A stretch of DNA of 64,000 nucleotides. Source: RUG12461 sp045661345. Lineage in GTDB: Bacteria; Bacillota; Clostridia; Lachnospirales; Lachnospiraceae. The stretch covers positions 1 through 64,000 of the forward strand of contig JAZRFM010000003.1 in NCBI GenBank assembly GCA_045661345.1, given 5' to 3'. A model generated the notes under the pieces. The model did no database searches. It saw only the letters and a program-made list of their open reading frames with translations, and was not told where the DNA came from. This document shows positions 15,419 through 25,306 of this stretch, in pieces; positions within the stretch are counted from its first letter, which is position 1; the number at the start of each line of letters is the position of its first letter. Both the position numbers and the translations under genes were made by a program.

Positions 15419-17830
15419 TCAGTTCACCCGGATATCCGTGATCGCGCACTGGTCTCCGGTGAGGGCCACATAGATGTCCTCCCGTTCCTCCAGAATCGTT
15501 GTGGTATTATCGATCCGAATGCCGAGATTCTCCGTGGCGATCTGTATCTGTTTCCCTTTTCTTTCCAGTTCCACTTCGCATTCGATCCCCGACAGATTTT
15601 TTTCTTTCCACACCTTCCAGCCCGCAAAGTTCTCCGTCTTTTTCATCACGAACCGGTTCTTTGCACCGGTAAACTCCCCCTCGTTTTCTCCGTTCAGTTT
15701 GATCAGCGCATATTCATGGTAGTTCTCTCCTCCCACCTTTCGGTCATCGGAAGAAAACAGAACCAGATACGGGCAATGCCAGACCAGTTCCGCCCCCGGC
15801 AGACTCATGGTATGAAAAGCAAGCTTCATCTGATTTCTTACCGGAATTCCCTCCGTCGCCGCAGAACGTGTTCTGTCGATCTGAATGTTTCTCACATCCG
15901 ATTCCATACGGTCGATATAACTGATCTTCTTTGCGATCCTCGGAATCTCTTCCGGTCCGATGGTTTTCCCGGTGTGCATGACGCTGATCCCGGAAAGCAT
16001 ACAATGCTCTCCGGTCAGCCCCAGAAATACCGTCTTGGAGTCTCCCGGCAGGGCCACGACCACTTCCTTTGCATAATCCGGGCTACGCATTTTCAGGCTC
16101 AGATGATCCCCGTATTTCGCCGCCAAAATCAGATACCGCTTCAAGCTGTCCCCACCGCCCGAATGTCCCGGTTCTCCCTTCGCATCCTCTGTATCCAGGG
16201 GCACGATCTTCTCCGGATCCGTTTCCGTATCCACGATTTTTCTCGCAGCAGTGGTCACATGATGCGCATCAAACCAGACCTCCCCATACTCCAGATACCC
16301 GTATGCGCCGATGGTTTTGGCGTCTGTATGTACACGTCCGTCGTAGGCATCAAAAAGCAGCACAGAGGGGGCGTGAAAGGCTTCCTCTTCCCCGGACATC
16401 CTGCAGTCAAAGGTAATCTGCAAGATCTCGTCTTCAATTCGAATCCCGCCGGTGACGGCATCCCGATATTCGTGACAGGTGAGCTCGGTTTCAATCATCG
16501 CAGACTCCTCTTTCGCCTCCTTCCGGCTTTCTTCATCGACGATCTCTACCATCAGCTGCGCAAATTTCGGATCAAACTCAATGCCTTCTCCCCTGATCAG
16601 AGCCTCCCTTGCCGCAAAAGCAGGTCTGGCAGGCCGGTAATGCTTCGGGGATGTCATGGTTACATACGCGTCCGCCACACCGATGATCCGCGCGATTTCC
16701 GGGATCTTTTCTCCCGCGATTCCCTCCGGATAGCCGCTGCCATCGTATCGTTCATGACTGTAGTGTGCAGCGATGCCAAGGTACGGGAACTCCGTAACCC
16801 CGGACAGGATCTCTCTGCCGATCAGGGGCTTCTTTCTGATCTCCTGATAATCCTGTCTATCCGGCTCCTCGCCCTTTTTGATCACACTGTCGGGGATTCC
16901 TGTTACCCCCACATCATGGAGCAGTGCAGCATAATAGATCCGATAGCATTCATCTGCTTCTTTCCCCGAAAGCTCTGCGATCCGCCTTGCATAATCCGCC
17001 ACACGCGCGGCATTTCCAGCTGTATAGTCATCCTTTTTTTCCACTGCAGACACAAAGGCATTTGCCATCTGATCAAAAACAAGCTGCAGTCGTTTGCGTT
17101 CTCCCTGTACCGTTTGCAGCTCAATCTCATGAGCCTGCTGCGCCGTATTATTGACATCCAGGTAGGAAAACAGATACAGCCCGATGGACACCACCACCAT
17201 GGACATATTCACGATGGAAATGCCGTAGGTAAAGATCTGCAGAATCCCGCATCCCAGGGGAACAAACAGGTACAAAAGGAGGGACAGATAGATCAGTTTG
17301 CTGAAGGCCTTCCGGTATTGGAAAAGCACGGAAAGCTGAATCAGCGGGCAAACCACCGGTATGATGTAAGCGATCAGAAAACCCGGTCCTCTGTGATAGA
17401 CGTTATAATTATCAAAGGTATAATAAAGACCGGTATTGGCTCCGATGACAGCAAGCATCATACCCCCGATCGCCGCGAGGGAAACCACCTTGAGCCTCAC
17501 CGGGATCTTCTTCATCCCTCCCTCATCCAACAGCCGGTCCGTGAGAAGGAGGTTAAAGGCGAACACGATCCCGGATGTCAGAAAGAACACCATAAAGTTG
17601 CTGAGCCGGACCCATACGTACGCTTCGATCCTCATGCTGCCGGCGTAGAAGTACGCCCTCCGGTCAAACCACAGCAGCAGCAGCGCCATCGTTTCCATCA
17701 TGATCAGGATCGCTTTTCTGCGCCTCGTCAAAAAGCGCGTCGCGATCAGCAGAATGATCAATACGGCACAGGCGCCGCAAAGCAGCAGCATAATATCCAG
17801 TTGTTTTGCCTTGATCCATTCCATCATCAT
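15419..17830 (-). CDS. Multi-pass membrane HD-GYP-type protein with large C-terminal domain
   Basis: About 803 residues, taken from the ATG cluster at 17822-17830 after an AGGTGA site. The N-terminal 240 residues contain about seven membrane helices. An HD-GYP domain follows (about 265-440): YYAALLHDVG, HYSHERYDGSGYPEG, RIIGVADAYVTMT. The usual HD-x-GK is HDVGV here (His near 305), so the Lys after the HD pair is lost and activity is uncertain. The last 350 residues form a domain I do not recognise, with beta-rich repeats. It is the last gene of a four-gene operon that begins with another HD-GYP protein, so two c-di-GMP-type phosphodiesterase modules frame one hybrid kinase. Confidence 0.85.
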   Translation of the reverse strand: MMMEWIKAKQLDIMLLLCGACAVLIILLIATRFLTRRRKAILIMMETMALLLLWFDRRAYFYAGSMRIEAYVWVRLSNFMVFFLTSGIVFAFNLLLTDRLLDEGGMKKIPVRLKVVSLAAIGGMMLAVIGANTGLYYTFDNYNVYHRGPGFLIAYIIPVVCPLIQLSVLFQYRKAFSKLIYLSLLLYLFVPLGCGILQIFTYGISIVNMSMVVVSIGLYLFSYLDVNNTAQQAHEIELQTVQGERKRLQLVFDQMANAFVSAVEKKDDYTAGNAARVADYARRIAELSGKEADECYRIYYAALLHDVGVTGIPDSVIKKGEEPDRQDYQEIRKKPLIGREILSGVTEFPYLGIAAHYSHERYDGSGYPEGIAGEKIPEIARIIGVADAYVTMTSPKHYRPARPAFAAREALIRGEGIEFDPKFAQLMVEIVDEESRKEAKEESAMIETELTCHEYRDAVTGGIRIEDEILQITFDCRMSGEEEAFHAPSVLLFDAYDGRVHTDAKTIGAYGYLEYGEVWFDAHHVTTAARKIVDTETDPEKIVPLDTEDAKGEPGHSGGGDSLKRYLILAAKYGDHLSLKMRSPDYAKEVVVALPGDSKTVFLGLTGEHCMLSGISVMHTGKTIGPEEIPRIAKKISYIDRMESDVRNIQIDRTRSAATEGIPVRNQMKLAFHTMSLPGAELVWHCPYLVLFSSDDRKVGGENYHEYALIKLNGENEGEFTGAKNRFVMKKTENFAGWKVWKEKNLSGIECEVELERKGKQIQIATENLGIRIDNTTTILEEREDIYVALTGDQCAITDIRVN

Positions 17831-17831
17831 T

Positions 17832-18590
17832 TCACCTGTGCAGCACAAAATACTCCTGCAGTTTTGCCAGCAGCTCCTCCCTCTGGATGGTTTTCAGAAA
17901 ATAACCCTCCGGCCGCAGCGCCACCACCTTCATCACACTCTCTTTGTCTCCCTTTCCCGTCAGAAACATGACGGGAATTCCCATCGTCTCCGGATCGTTG
18001 CGCAGCATTTCCAGCACCTGCGGACCGCTCGTCACCGGCATCTCATGATCAAGAAGGATCAGATCCACATGATTTTTCCCCAGCCATTTGATTGCCTGCA
18101 GTCCCGAATTCGCCATCGACACCTTATAGGTTCCCTTCAGCCACTCCCGCACCATGGAAAGATACTGCACATCGTCATCCACGATGAGGATGCTCTTCTT
18201 GAATTCCCCGGCTGCGGCTTTCTGAAAGTATTCCTGATTCGCTCCGATAAATGCGGTGTTGTCCACCGGTCTCGTAAAGGTCGTATAGATCAGATCTTTT
18301 CGAAGAAACGCGGTAGCGGCTTTGATGTCTTCCTGCTCCCCGAGGACGATGATCTGCATTCCCTTCTCTTCCATTGTATCTGACAGAAAATGCAGCACAT
18401 CTTCCGGCGGCTTTGCGCCATCATCCAAGAAGAGGGTCACCAGGGTTCCCTCTTTCAAATGGGGGTTGATGTCGTTGATCGTCCACGGCACAAAGGTGCA
18501 GTCGATTCCTGCTCCTTTCAGCTTGTTTAAAAGCACCCTGACCAGGAATGATTCTTTCTCACTGATTACAATCGTCCTGTTTGCCTTCAT
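17832..18590 (-). CDS. Response regulator with pseudo-receiver and receiver domain, no output domain
   Basis: A 252-residue protein. Residues 1-120 look like a receiver fold without phospho-acceptor (TIVISEKESFLVRVLL, then TLFLDDGA). Residues about 130-252 are a true CheY-like receiver: ILIVDDDVQYL, LILLDHEMPVTSG with phospho-Asp near 181, and MFLTGKGD. There is no DNA-binding or enzyme domain, so it probably relays phosphate from the hybrid kinase or docks on another protein. Its start overlaps the stop of that kinase gene by four bases, and it ends one base before the HD-GYP start. A role as phospho-link between the kinase and the HD-GYP protein is inference. Confidence 0.88.
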   Translation of the reverse strand: MKANRTIVISEKESFLVRVLLNKLKGAGIDCTFVPWTINDINPHLKEGTLVTLFLDDGAKPPEDVLHFLSDTMEEKGMQIIVLGEQEDIKAATAFLRKDLIYTTFTRPVDNTAFIGANQEYFQKAAAGEFKKSILIVDDDVQYLSMVREWLKGTYKVSMANSGLQAIKWLGKNHVDLILLDHEMPVTSGPQVLEMLRNDPETMGIPVMFLTGKGDKESVMKVVALRPEGYFLKTIQREELLAKLQEYFVLHR

Positions 18591-21500
18591 GTCAAGTTCC
18601 TCCCCTTTATCAATGCTTCCATTCCATCCCAGTCAAGCAGACGCAGCAGCTTCCCGAGTTCTTTCATCGTCCGGTCATCCTCCGGCGGCAGCCGGTATTC
18701 CGAAAGCTGCCCGAGAATCATCTCCACGGAATCGTAATCCATCTGCGGTATCACTTCAATCAGTGCCTCATAGGCGCCATGCAGTTCCTCCTCCGGGATC
18801 ATCTCCCGGTTCCCTTCCCCTTCCTCTTCTGCCTGATGCAGTCCGGACAGCTTTTCTTTGAATGCCTCATACTCTGTCATCAGCGCGTCATGATGTGCGT
18901 GAATAAATGTCTGATCCTCCCGGCTCCCGGCATCTTCCAGCTCTGCCGCCAGGGACGACAGTGCCGTAGCTCCGATGATTCTGGCACTGCTCTTCAATGC
19001 ATGGACTTTGATGGTATAGAGTCTCAGTTCGCCGCCCTCATAGGCATCCCGCAGCACTCTTGCGTTGTCATCGATGGTATCCAGAAACAGGTTCAAAGAA
19101 AACAGGTAGTTGGAGACGCCGCCGGCATTTTTGATTCCTTCCTCCACCGTGATCCCCTCCGTGTTGTAGATCCAGCCCAGGTCTTTCGGAATCTCCTTCA
19201 GATCCTCTACCACATCCTCCGCAGCCGGTTTTTCCATCATCTCTTCCGGCAGATGCTGCATGATGGTTTTTTCCAGAACCGTACAGTCAATGGGTTTCGC
19301 GAGATATCCGTTGAAGCCCTTTGACTTATAGAATTCCTCGCCGGCAGTGGCGTTTGCCGTCAATGCATAGACCGGAAGATCCGGATTGGTCTCACGGATT
19401 CTGGCAACGGTCTCCACGCCGTCCATTCCCGGCATCATATGATCAAGGAGCACCACATTGAATTTCGTATCCTTCAGCTTCTCCAGACATTCTTCCCCGC
19501 TGGATGCGGTCGTGACAAAGATCTTCGTCGCCTTCAAAAGCCCCTTGATCACATTCAGATTCATGGGGCTGTCATCCACGACCAGAACATCCGCATCCGG
19601 CGCAATGAACTGCGGTACATACGGGCCGCTGACAGCGCTTTCATCATGCTCCAGAAAGACACCGATGGGTGACGGATCCACGATCTTCTGTGCCACGGTA
19701 AGAATGAATTCGGATCCCTTCCCATACTCACTTTCGCAGGTCAGGCTGCCTCCCATGAGTTCAGCGAATCTTCTCGATATATCAAGACCCAGACCCGTCC
19801 CTTGGATTCCGCTGTTTCTCTCCTCATCCAGCCTTTCATAGGCGGTAAAGAGTTTTTCCATATCCTCTTCCCTGACGCCGATCCCGGTATCCTTTACGGA
19901 AAAACGGAGATGTCCTGTCTCATCCTCCCTGCTCTCCATGGAAACATAGAGTGCAATTCCGCCGGATTCTGTATACTTCACGGCATTGGTGAGCAGATTC
20001 AGTACAATCTGTTTGATCTTTCCGGCATCTCCGTAAAACCGCGCCGGAAGGATCTCATCCACCACGACGTCAAAGGTCAGTTCCTTCTGGGTGCTCCTGA
20101 CGCGGATCATGGAAACGATGGAACGGAGAAGCTCTACCGTATCGTATTCCTGCTCCACGAGATGCATCTTTCCGGACTCGATCTTGCTCATATCCAGCAG
20201 GTCATTGATCAGAGAGAGAAGCGACTCCGTCGCGTTCCGGATGTCATAGGAGTAATTCATCATCGACATGAAATATCCTTTCGGCACACCGGCCGCGTCT
20301 TCCCGCATGGCCATCTCGTTCATCCCCATGATGGTATTGATGGGGGTGCGGATTTCATGAGACATGTTGGCCAAAAACCTTGACTTTGCGGTGTTTGCAC
20401 GTTCCGCATCCTCCTTTGCCTGCCGGATCTCATCGTACTGTCTGCGTACAATGGTGCTCTTCATCACTCTCCAGACAAGCAGTCCGGCAGCAAAGGCCAC
20501 CAGCAGCACCATCAGCACTCTGATGGCAGGCAGCTCCGTCAAGCGGGGTGTCTTTGTGATCCCGTAGGTATCATCCACAAGGGGATCTCCTCCATCCTCC
20601 GGGAGAATCTGGATGTGCAGCTTATAATCCCCGTACTGCAGCCCGGTATACTCTAACGGCGTCAGGTTGCTTCGCTGCATGGTCACACTTTCCTCTTCCT
20701 TTCCGTTCATATATAATCGAACGGTGGGATTGAGCAGGGAATAATCCAGGACTGAGGCTACGATCCTGATCCTGGCTTCTTTGGCCGGGAGCGTATAGAC
20801 GCCCTGCGCATCCGGCAGGATCTCCTCATCCCCGGAGTAAACCGCACCGATCGCTGTCTTGATCGGGATCCGCTCTTCAAAATAATGATCGATATTGACT
20901 CTGCTCACGCCGCTTCTGCCGGAAATATAAAGATACCCTTCCGGGTCGAAGGCACTGTAGGAATTGGAGGTCGGTGTACTGGTAAGCCCGTTTTCCACCG
21001 TGTACAGCCTGTAATCGGAAACATCATCATGCAGCATCTGCTCAGCCTGCACCTGAAAGATCCCGTAGGAAGAAATGATCCACATCCATCCTTCATGATC
21101 AAAGCAAAGGTCAAAGTTGTTATTATACGGGAAGGATGTCACCGGCGTGATCACCCCTTTGTGCAGATACTCGATGGAATTGGAGGTAACGAGCCAGAGA
21201 ACTTCACGCTCATCATCCCTGACGATCCGCATGACGACATCGCTGGTCAATCCGTCGTTTCTCGAGAGAAGGGTCGTGCCCGACTCCGTGATGTGATAGA
21301 TCCCCGCGCCATCGGTGCCCGCGTAAATCGTACCGTCCCACGCTTCTGCCACCGTCAGAATCACGGTGTTCTTCAGCCCGTTTTCCGCCGTAACGGTGCG
21401 GATCACTTTACCGTCCTTCAGGACGGCCAGCCCCCCGTTGGTTCCCACGAGCACAGAACCGTCAGACGCAATCGTGATACAGCGCACCTCATCATCCGGC

Positions 21501-22849
21501 ATCCCGTCCGATTGGGTGAAGCTTGTCACGGTGCCGTCCGACGAAACCCGCAGCAGCCCGATATCCCTGGTATAGGCAGCAATCCAGAGTTCCCCGTTGG
21601 TCCCCTCTTTGATACAGCGGATACGTGCATCCTTCAAATAAGAAGTCAGCGGATTTCCCACACTTTTCCCGCTGCCATCCAGAATAAACAGTCCGTCATC
21701 CGTGCCGATATAAAGCGCACCCTCATGGATACAGGTGGCATTGGTCACAGCTTCCGGCAGGCCTGCCTGACTCGTCAGATCCACAAAATTATTCGTGACG
21801 ATCTTCATCACACCCTGTGTGGAGGAAGCAACCCAGAGATTCCCCTGATAATCCGAGGTCATCATCTCAATCCCGCTGTTCACGGGAAGATCCTCCAGCA
21901 AATGGAATTGTCCCCGTTCATCGAGATACCCCGCTTTTTCCGTGGAGGTAATCCACAGGCGACCGCAGTCAAGGTTGATCCAGTGGATCCCGGTGAGACC
22001 GTAAACCGTGCTTGTTTTCATATCCCGCTGGTTGGAACCGAATGCACCGTAATAGACACTGTCGCTTTCCGTCGTGAGCCAGACCTGTCCGGGATGTTCG
22101 GGATCCGCAAGCAGTGTGGTGATCCTTTCCATGCCGAGATCATCGCTGTCGTAAAGCGCCGTCACCTCGCCGTGCTCCAGCTGAAAAACCAGTCCGTTTC
22201 TCGTCAATCCGTAGATTGTCCCGTTTGCATCGGCAGAAAGATTGGTGATCCTCTCTTCGTCCAACGCACTCTCCCCGATCCTGTGGATCGTATAGTCTTC
22301 GTCCGCATAACAGACCCCGGAGGTTGTACCGATATAAACGTTTCCCTCTGCATCCTCCGCAAAAATACGAATGGAGGAGGAAGGCAGTCCCTCCTGATAG
22401 GTAAGGTGAATCCGGTCCTGGTGATCCAATACCACAACGCCGTTATCATTAGTACCGACCCAGATCCTGCCGCGGCTGTCTTCGAACAGACCGCGTCCGC
22501 TGGTCAGTCCCTCGCTCGTATCAAGTCTCGTGAATGTCGTCCCGTCATAACGGATAATACCGCTGTACCCGCCGATCCAGATATGACCGTCGGAAGCACC
22601 CATAATAAAATTGGCATCGGAGGTCGGCAGACCGTTTGTTGCATTGTAGACCTTCGCCGTATATCCGACGTTTTCGATCTGTCCGCTGGCCGCATAACCG
22701 CCGCCCGTCCGCGCTGCCAGCGCATCCATCTCCGTCTGGGGGGCGGTCATATCGGCAGCGCACACCCTCTCTCCGGTGACACCGGCAAGCCAGAGCATCA
22801 GGATCCCGGAAGCAACGAATATTTTGGTTTTCAGATGATTCCTTTTCAC
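18587..22849 (-). CDS. Giant hybrid two-component system protein: propeller sensor, kinase, receiver, Hpt
   Basis: A 1420-residue one-protein phosphorelay that starts with GTG behind AGAGGA. Order: signal peptide (1-32); extracellular two-bladed beta-propeller repeats of the Reg_prop type (about 45-650; IWIGGYSGIIRYDG, RIWVGTNDNGVV); a Y_Y_Y-like Ig domain (about 690-770); one membrane helix (about 775-800); HisKA with NMSHEIRTPIN (His near 831); HATPase with NLLTNAVKYTE and GTGLGL; a receiver with LLDHMMPGMDG (Asp near 1136); and an Hpt domain with KVHALKSSARI (His near 1283). In Bacteroides and Clostridia such propellers usually sense carbohydrates. No DNA-binding domain is fused. Flanking HD-GYP genes in the same operon suggest output through cyclic nucleotides. 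Confidence 0.93.
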   Translation of the reverse strand: MKRNHLKTKIFVASGILMLWLAGVTGERVCAADMTAPQTEMDALAARTGGGYAASGQIENVGYTAKVYNATNGLPTSDANFIMGASDGHIWIGGYSGIIRYDGTTFTRLDTSEGLTSGRGLFEDSRGRIWVGTNDNGVVVLDHQDRIHLTYQEGLPSSSIRIFAEDAEGNVYIGTTSGVCYADEDYTIHRIGESALDEERITNLSADANGTIYGLTRNGLVFQLEHGEVTALYDSDDLGMERITTLLADPEHPGQVWLTTESDSVYYGAFGSNQRDMKTSTVYGLTGIHWINLDCGRLWITSTEKAGYLDERGQFHLLEDLPVNSGIEMMTSDYQGNLWVASSTQGVMKIVTNNFVDLTSQAGLPEAVTNATCIHEGALYIGTDDGLFILDGSGKSVGNPLTSYLKDARIRCIKEGTNGELWIAAYTRDIGLLRVSSDGTVTSFTQSDGMPDDEVRCITIASDGSVLVGTNGGLAVLKDGKVIRTVTAENGLKNTVILTVAEAWDGTIYAGTDGAGIYHITESGTTLLSRNDGLTSDVVMRIVRDDEREVLWLVTSNSIEYLHKGVITPVTSFPYNNNFDLCFDHEGWMWIISSYGIFQVQAEQMLHDDVSDYRLYTVENGLTSTPTSNSYSAFDPEGYLYISGRSGVSRVNIDHYFEERIPIKTAIGAVYSGDEEILPDAQGVYTLPAKEARIRIVASVLDYSLLNPTVRLYMNGKEEESVTMQRSNLTPLEYTGLQYGDYKLHIQILPEDGGDPLVDDTYGITKTPRLTELPAIRVLMVLLVAFAAGLLVWRVMKSTIVRRQYDEIRQAKEDAERANTAKSRFLANMSHEIRTPINTIMGMNEMAMREDAAGVPKGYFMSMMNYSYDIRNATESLLSLINDLLDMSKIESGKMHLVEQEYDTVELLRSIVSMIRVRSTQKELTFDVVVDEILPARFYGDAGKIKQIVLNLLTNAVKYTESGGIALYVSMESREDETGHLRFSVKDTGIGVREEDMEKLFTAYERLDEERNSGIQGTGLGLDISRRFAELMGGSLTCESEYGKGSEFILTVAQKIVDPSPIGVFLEHDESAVSGPYVPQFIAPDADVLVVDDSPMNLNVIKGLLKATKIFVTTASSGEECLEKLKDTKFNVVLLDHMMPGMDGVETVARIRETNPDLPVYALTANATAGEEFYKSKGFNGYLAKPIDCTVLEKTIMQHLPEEMMEKPAAEDVVEDLKEIPKDLGWIYNTEGITVEEGIKNAGGVSNYLFSLNLFLDTIDDNARVLRDAYEGGELRLYTIKVHALKSSARIIGATALSSLAAELEDAGSREDQTFIHAHHDALMTEYEAFKEKLSGLHQAEEEGEGNREMIPEEELHGAYEALIEVIPQMDYDSVEMILGQLSEYRLPPEDDRTMKELGKLLRLLDWDGMEALIKGRNLT

Positions 22850-22861
22850 TACAGCTTCCTC

Positions 22862-24997
22862 TCAGGCATCCTGATTAAACTTCCGCAGGATTACTTTTAC
22901 TTCCGGCAAAGAGTCAAGAAAGACCTCCACACACTTCGGGTCAAACTGCTTTCCCTTACCCTCTTCTATGATGGCAAGGGCCTCTTCCAGCGGAAAGGCG
23001 GGTTTATAAATCCGTGGAGAGGTCAGAGCGTCAAACACATCCGCCACCGCCATGATCCGAGCCGAGAGCGGGATCACTTCTCCGTGCAGCTGCTCCGGAT
23101 ACCCTTTTCCATCCCAGCGTTCATGATGATACGCCGCCATATTTCTGGCTTCCTTCAGATAATGATCCCCCTCCATGGTGCTGATGGCATGTTCGATGAT
23201 CTTTTTGCCTTCCGTGGTATGCCTCTTCATGATCTCGAATTCTTCCGGGGTAAGCTTCCCCGGTTTATTCAAAACCCCGTCAGGGATATTGATCTTTCCG
23301 ACATCGTGAAGCGGCGCGGAACGCACCACATCAGAGATAAATTTCGGCGTGATCTTTTCCGCATAGTACCCCTTCTTCTTCAGCGCCTCCACGATGATCT
23401 TGACATAGGCCGCTGTCTTCTGTACATGTGCACCGGTATCCGAATCCCGGTTCTCCACCATATCCGCCATGGTGATGATCAGACCGTCCTGCATCTTTGC
23501 CGTCGAATAGGAAAGCCTCCGGATGCTTCTGGTCTGCTCCGCCTGTCCGGCAAGCATCTTGCCCAGGGACCGGTAAAGGATCTCCACCTCATCACCGGTA
23601 TGGACATCCAGACTCCGGAAGCGTTTCACGGACTTATCCAGATGCTCCTGGGTATCCGCTGCCTCCGCAAAGCCGTCTACGTGTTTTGTAATGGATTTGA
23701 TAGGAAAAACGATGTGATACTGTGTCAGCCAGATTACGATCACCGTGATCAACAGGAAGAAGGATAAAAACACCGTGATCATTTCGACCAGAAAGCTCCG
23801 CTGGTTGGCGGCCAGATCCTCCATATCCACATCCGCGCCCACGTAGCAGACGCACAGACCGGTGGAATCGTAGACCGGCTGATAGGCGGACAGGAGCCTT
23901 CCATACCGGTCGTTTGCGATGATCGGATCAATCCGTTCCCCTAGAAGGAGAGCGGGAATGTAATCCTGAAAGCTCTCATCAAAAGGAATCACCGTACCGG
24001 GGTCAGCGCCGTATGTACCGTATCCTTCCAGATCGAATACGACATGACAGCCGTCCTCTCTGATCTGATACACATACAGATAGGTGATATCCGTAGAGCT
24101 GTCCAGGATCTCTTCCAGGCGCTGTCTGGTCTCTACATATCCCTCGGCCTCTTCACCCTTTTCCAGATACTCCTCCACACGCTCCGGATCGATCTCACCC
24201 GATGCGATACTTGCCGTCCCCTCTGCCAGCCGCTTGTGCTGTTCAATAATGCTTTTTTCGTAGATCTTGATACTGACCACGGTTCCCACCAGGGTAACCG
24301 TAATGAGCGCCAGACCGAGAACCAGCAGAATCTTTGACTGCAGCTGCATCACTCTGGGTTTGGCGCCGGTTTTTCCGGTCATCTCCTCCTCCGACCCAGG
24401 TCTTTGCATCCATCCCCGGAAAGAAAGGAACGGTTTCCAGGAGTCCGGAATCACCCGTATGAGCACAGCCACAAGAAATACCGTAATTGCCTTATCGGGC
24501 AGATCCATGATCAGACTGGACAGAAGATGTGCGGCTTCTGTGCTGAAATGCCCCGTATTGAATAGCAGGTTACTGAGGCTCTCACTGTCAAAGCTGATTC
24601 CCTCCATAAACCAGGGAATGAGTGCGCCGATCCCGCCCCCGATCAGGGAAAAAATCAGGACAGAACCGAGAAATCCGGCGATCTTTTTGAACCACCCGCG
24701 TGAGGCCAGGAAAGAAGCAACCACGGCGATCAGAATATTCAAAACACCATAGTAAAGGGACACCGGATCCATGACGCTTTTGATGATATTCGTCGCAAAC
24801 CCGACAATGACGCCGGGCAAATACCCTCCGGATACAGCAACAAACACGGTACCTACCGTGTCCAGATAAAGCGGCAGCCCCGTGGCGGTGACGAGCATAT
24901 TGCATGCTATGTTGAGTCCTACACCCGCGGCACAGAAAATGACTGCAAAAATATTCTGTTTTGTTCTGGAAGTCTTGCTTCCACGACGATCATCCAT
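22862..24997 (-). CDS. Membrane sensor HD-GYP phosphodiesterase with extracellular Cache-like domain
   Basis: A 711-residue protein and the first gene of the four-gene signalling operon. About six N-terminal helices (residues 15-195), resembling ECF-transporter S-component or MASE-like sensors, are followed by a long helix, an extracellular Cache-like domain (about 235-385), another helix, a HAMP-like linker (about 410-465) and a complete HD-GYP domain: PLHDVGKINIPDGVL (His near 564), YHHERWDGKGYPEQ, RIMAVADVFDALTS. All metal ligands and the GYP motif are present, so it should hydrolyse c-di-GMP. A TATAAT stands at 25069-25074 on the minus strand. The next gene begins 12 bases after the stop. 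Confidence 0.9.
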   Translation of the reverse strand: MDDRRGSKTSRTKQNIFAVIFCAAGVGLNIACNMLVTATGLPLYLDTVGTVFVAVSGGYLPGVIVGFATNIIKSVMDPVSLYYGVLNILIAVVASFLASRGWFKKIAGFLGSVLIFSLIGGGIGALIPWFMEGISFDSESLSNLLFNTGHFSTEAAHLLSSLIMDLPDKAITVFLVAVLIRVIPDSWKPFLSFRGWMQRPGSEEEMTGKTGAKPRVMQLQSKILLVLGLALITVTLVGTVVSIKIYEKSIIEQHKRLAEGTASIASGEIDPERVEEYLEKGEEAEGYVETRQRLEEILDSSTDITYLYVYQIREDGCHVVFDLEGYGTYGADPGTVIPFDESFQDYIPALLLGERIDPIIANDRYGRLLSAYQPVYDSTGLCVCYVGADVDMEDLAANQRSFLVEMITVFLSFFLLITVIVIWLTQYHIVFPIKSITKHVDGFAEAADTQEHLDKSVKRFRSLDVHTGDEVEILYRSLGKMLAGQAEQTRSIRRLSYSTAKMQDGLIITMADMVENRDSDTGAHVQKTAAYVKIIVEALKKKGYYAEKITPKFISDVVRSAPLHDVGKINIPDGVLNKPGKLTPEEFEIMKRHTTEGKKIIEHAISTMEGDHYLKEARNMAAYHHERWDGKGYPEQLHGEVIPLSARIMAVADVFDALTSPRIYKPAFPLEEALAIIEEGKGKQFDPKCVEVFLDSLPEVKVILRKFNQDA

Positions 24998-25130
24998 TAT
25001 AAAGTGCGGTCTCGCTTCAATCTGCTTCTTCTCGAACTATTGGGAAACGAATTCATGCGTTTACGATAATTATAGCATTTCCAAAACAAAAAACCACCTT
25101 CCTTTCAGAAAGTGGTTCCTGGTGTGACAC

Positions 25131-25159
25131 TTGACAGAAAAGAATCGTTATTGTATATT
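25131..25159 (+). promoter_or_regulatory. Promoter of tRNA-Thr
   Basis: TTGACA (25131-25136), 17-base spacer, TATATT (25154-25159). It lies 22 bases ahead of the tRNA. Confidence 0.85.
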
Positions 25160-25181
25160 GAACACGCTGACAAAAAAGCAA

Positions 25182-25254
25182 GCTGCTATAGCACAGTCGG
25201 TAGTGCGCATCCTTGGTAAGGATGAGGTCACCGGTTCAATTCCGGTTAGCAGCT
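25182..25254 (+). tRNA. tRNA-Thr (anticodon GGT)
   Basis: A 73-base cloverleaf. The acceptor arms GCTGCTA (25182-25188) and TAGCAGC (25247-25253) pair fully; the anticodon loop TTGGTAA gives GGT; the T-arm contains GGTTCAATTCC. CCA is not encoded. Confidence 0.95.
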
Positions 25255-25256
25255 GG

Positions 25257-25306
25257 AAAAACGCCGAAATCTGACACAGCAGAATTTCGGCGTTTTGATT
25301 TTTTTC
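25257..25306 (+). terminator. Terminator after tRNA-Thr, shared with the convergent cooT operon
   Basis: An inverted repeat of 13 base pairs (25257-25269 with 25284-25296) with a T-rich tail on the plus strand. On the minus strand it lies at the end of cooT and could serve both directions. Confidence 0.8.

Noticed and set aside
15266..17971. Open frame of 901 codons on the plus strand opposite an HD-GYP gene
   Set aside because: It is a shadow of the minus-strand gene, which has clear domains and a ribosome site; the plus product is rich in His/Arg/Pro and has no recognisable domain.
20885..23767. Open frame of 960 codons on plus across the hybrid kinase and HD-GYP genes
   Set aside because: It crosses two well-supported genes on the other strand and has the composition of an antisense frame.
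25086..25116. Hairpin ahead of the tRNA-Thr promoter as a minus-strand terminator
   Set aside because: Stem of only about six base pairs with mismatches; a T run follows, but no transcript clearly needs it since the terminator at 25257 lies just before.
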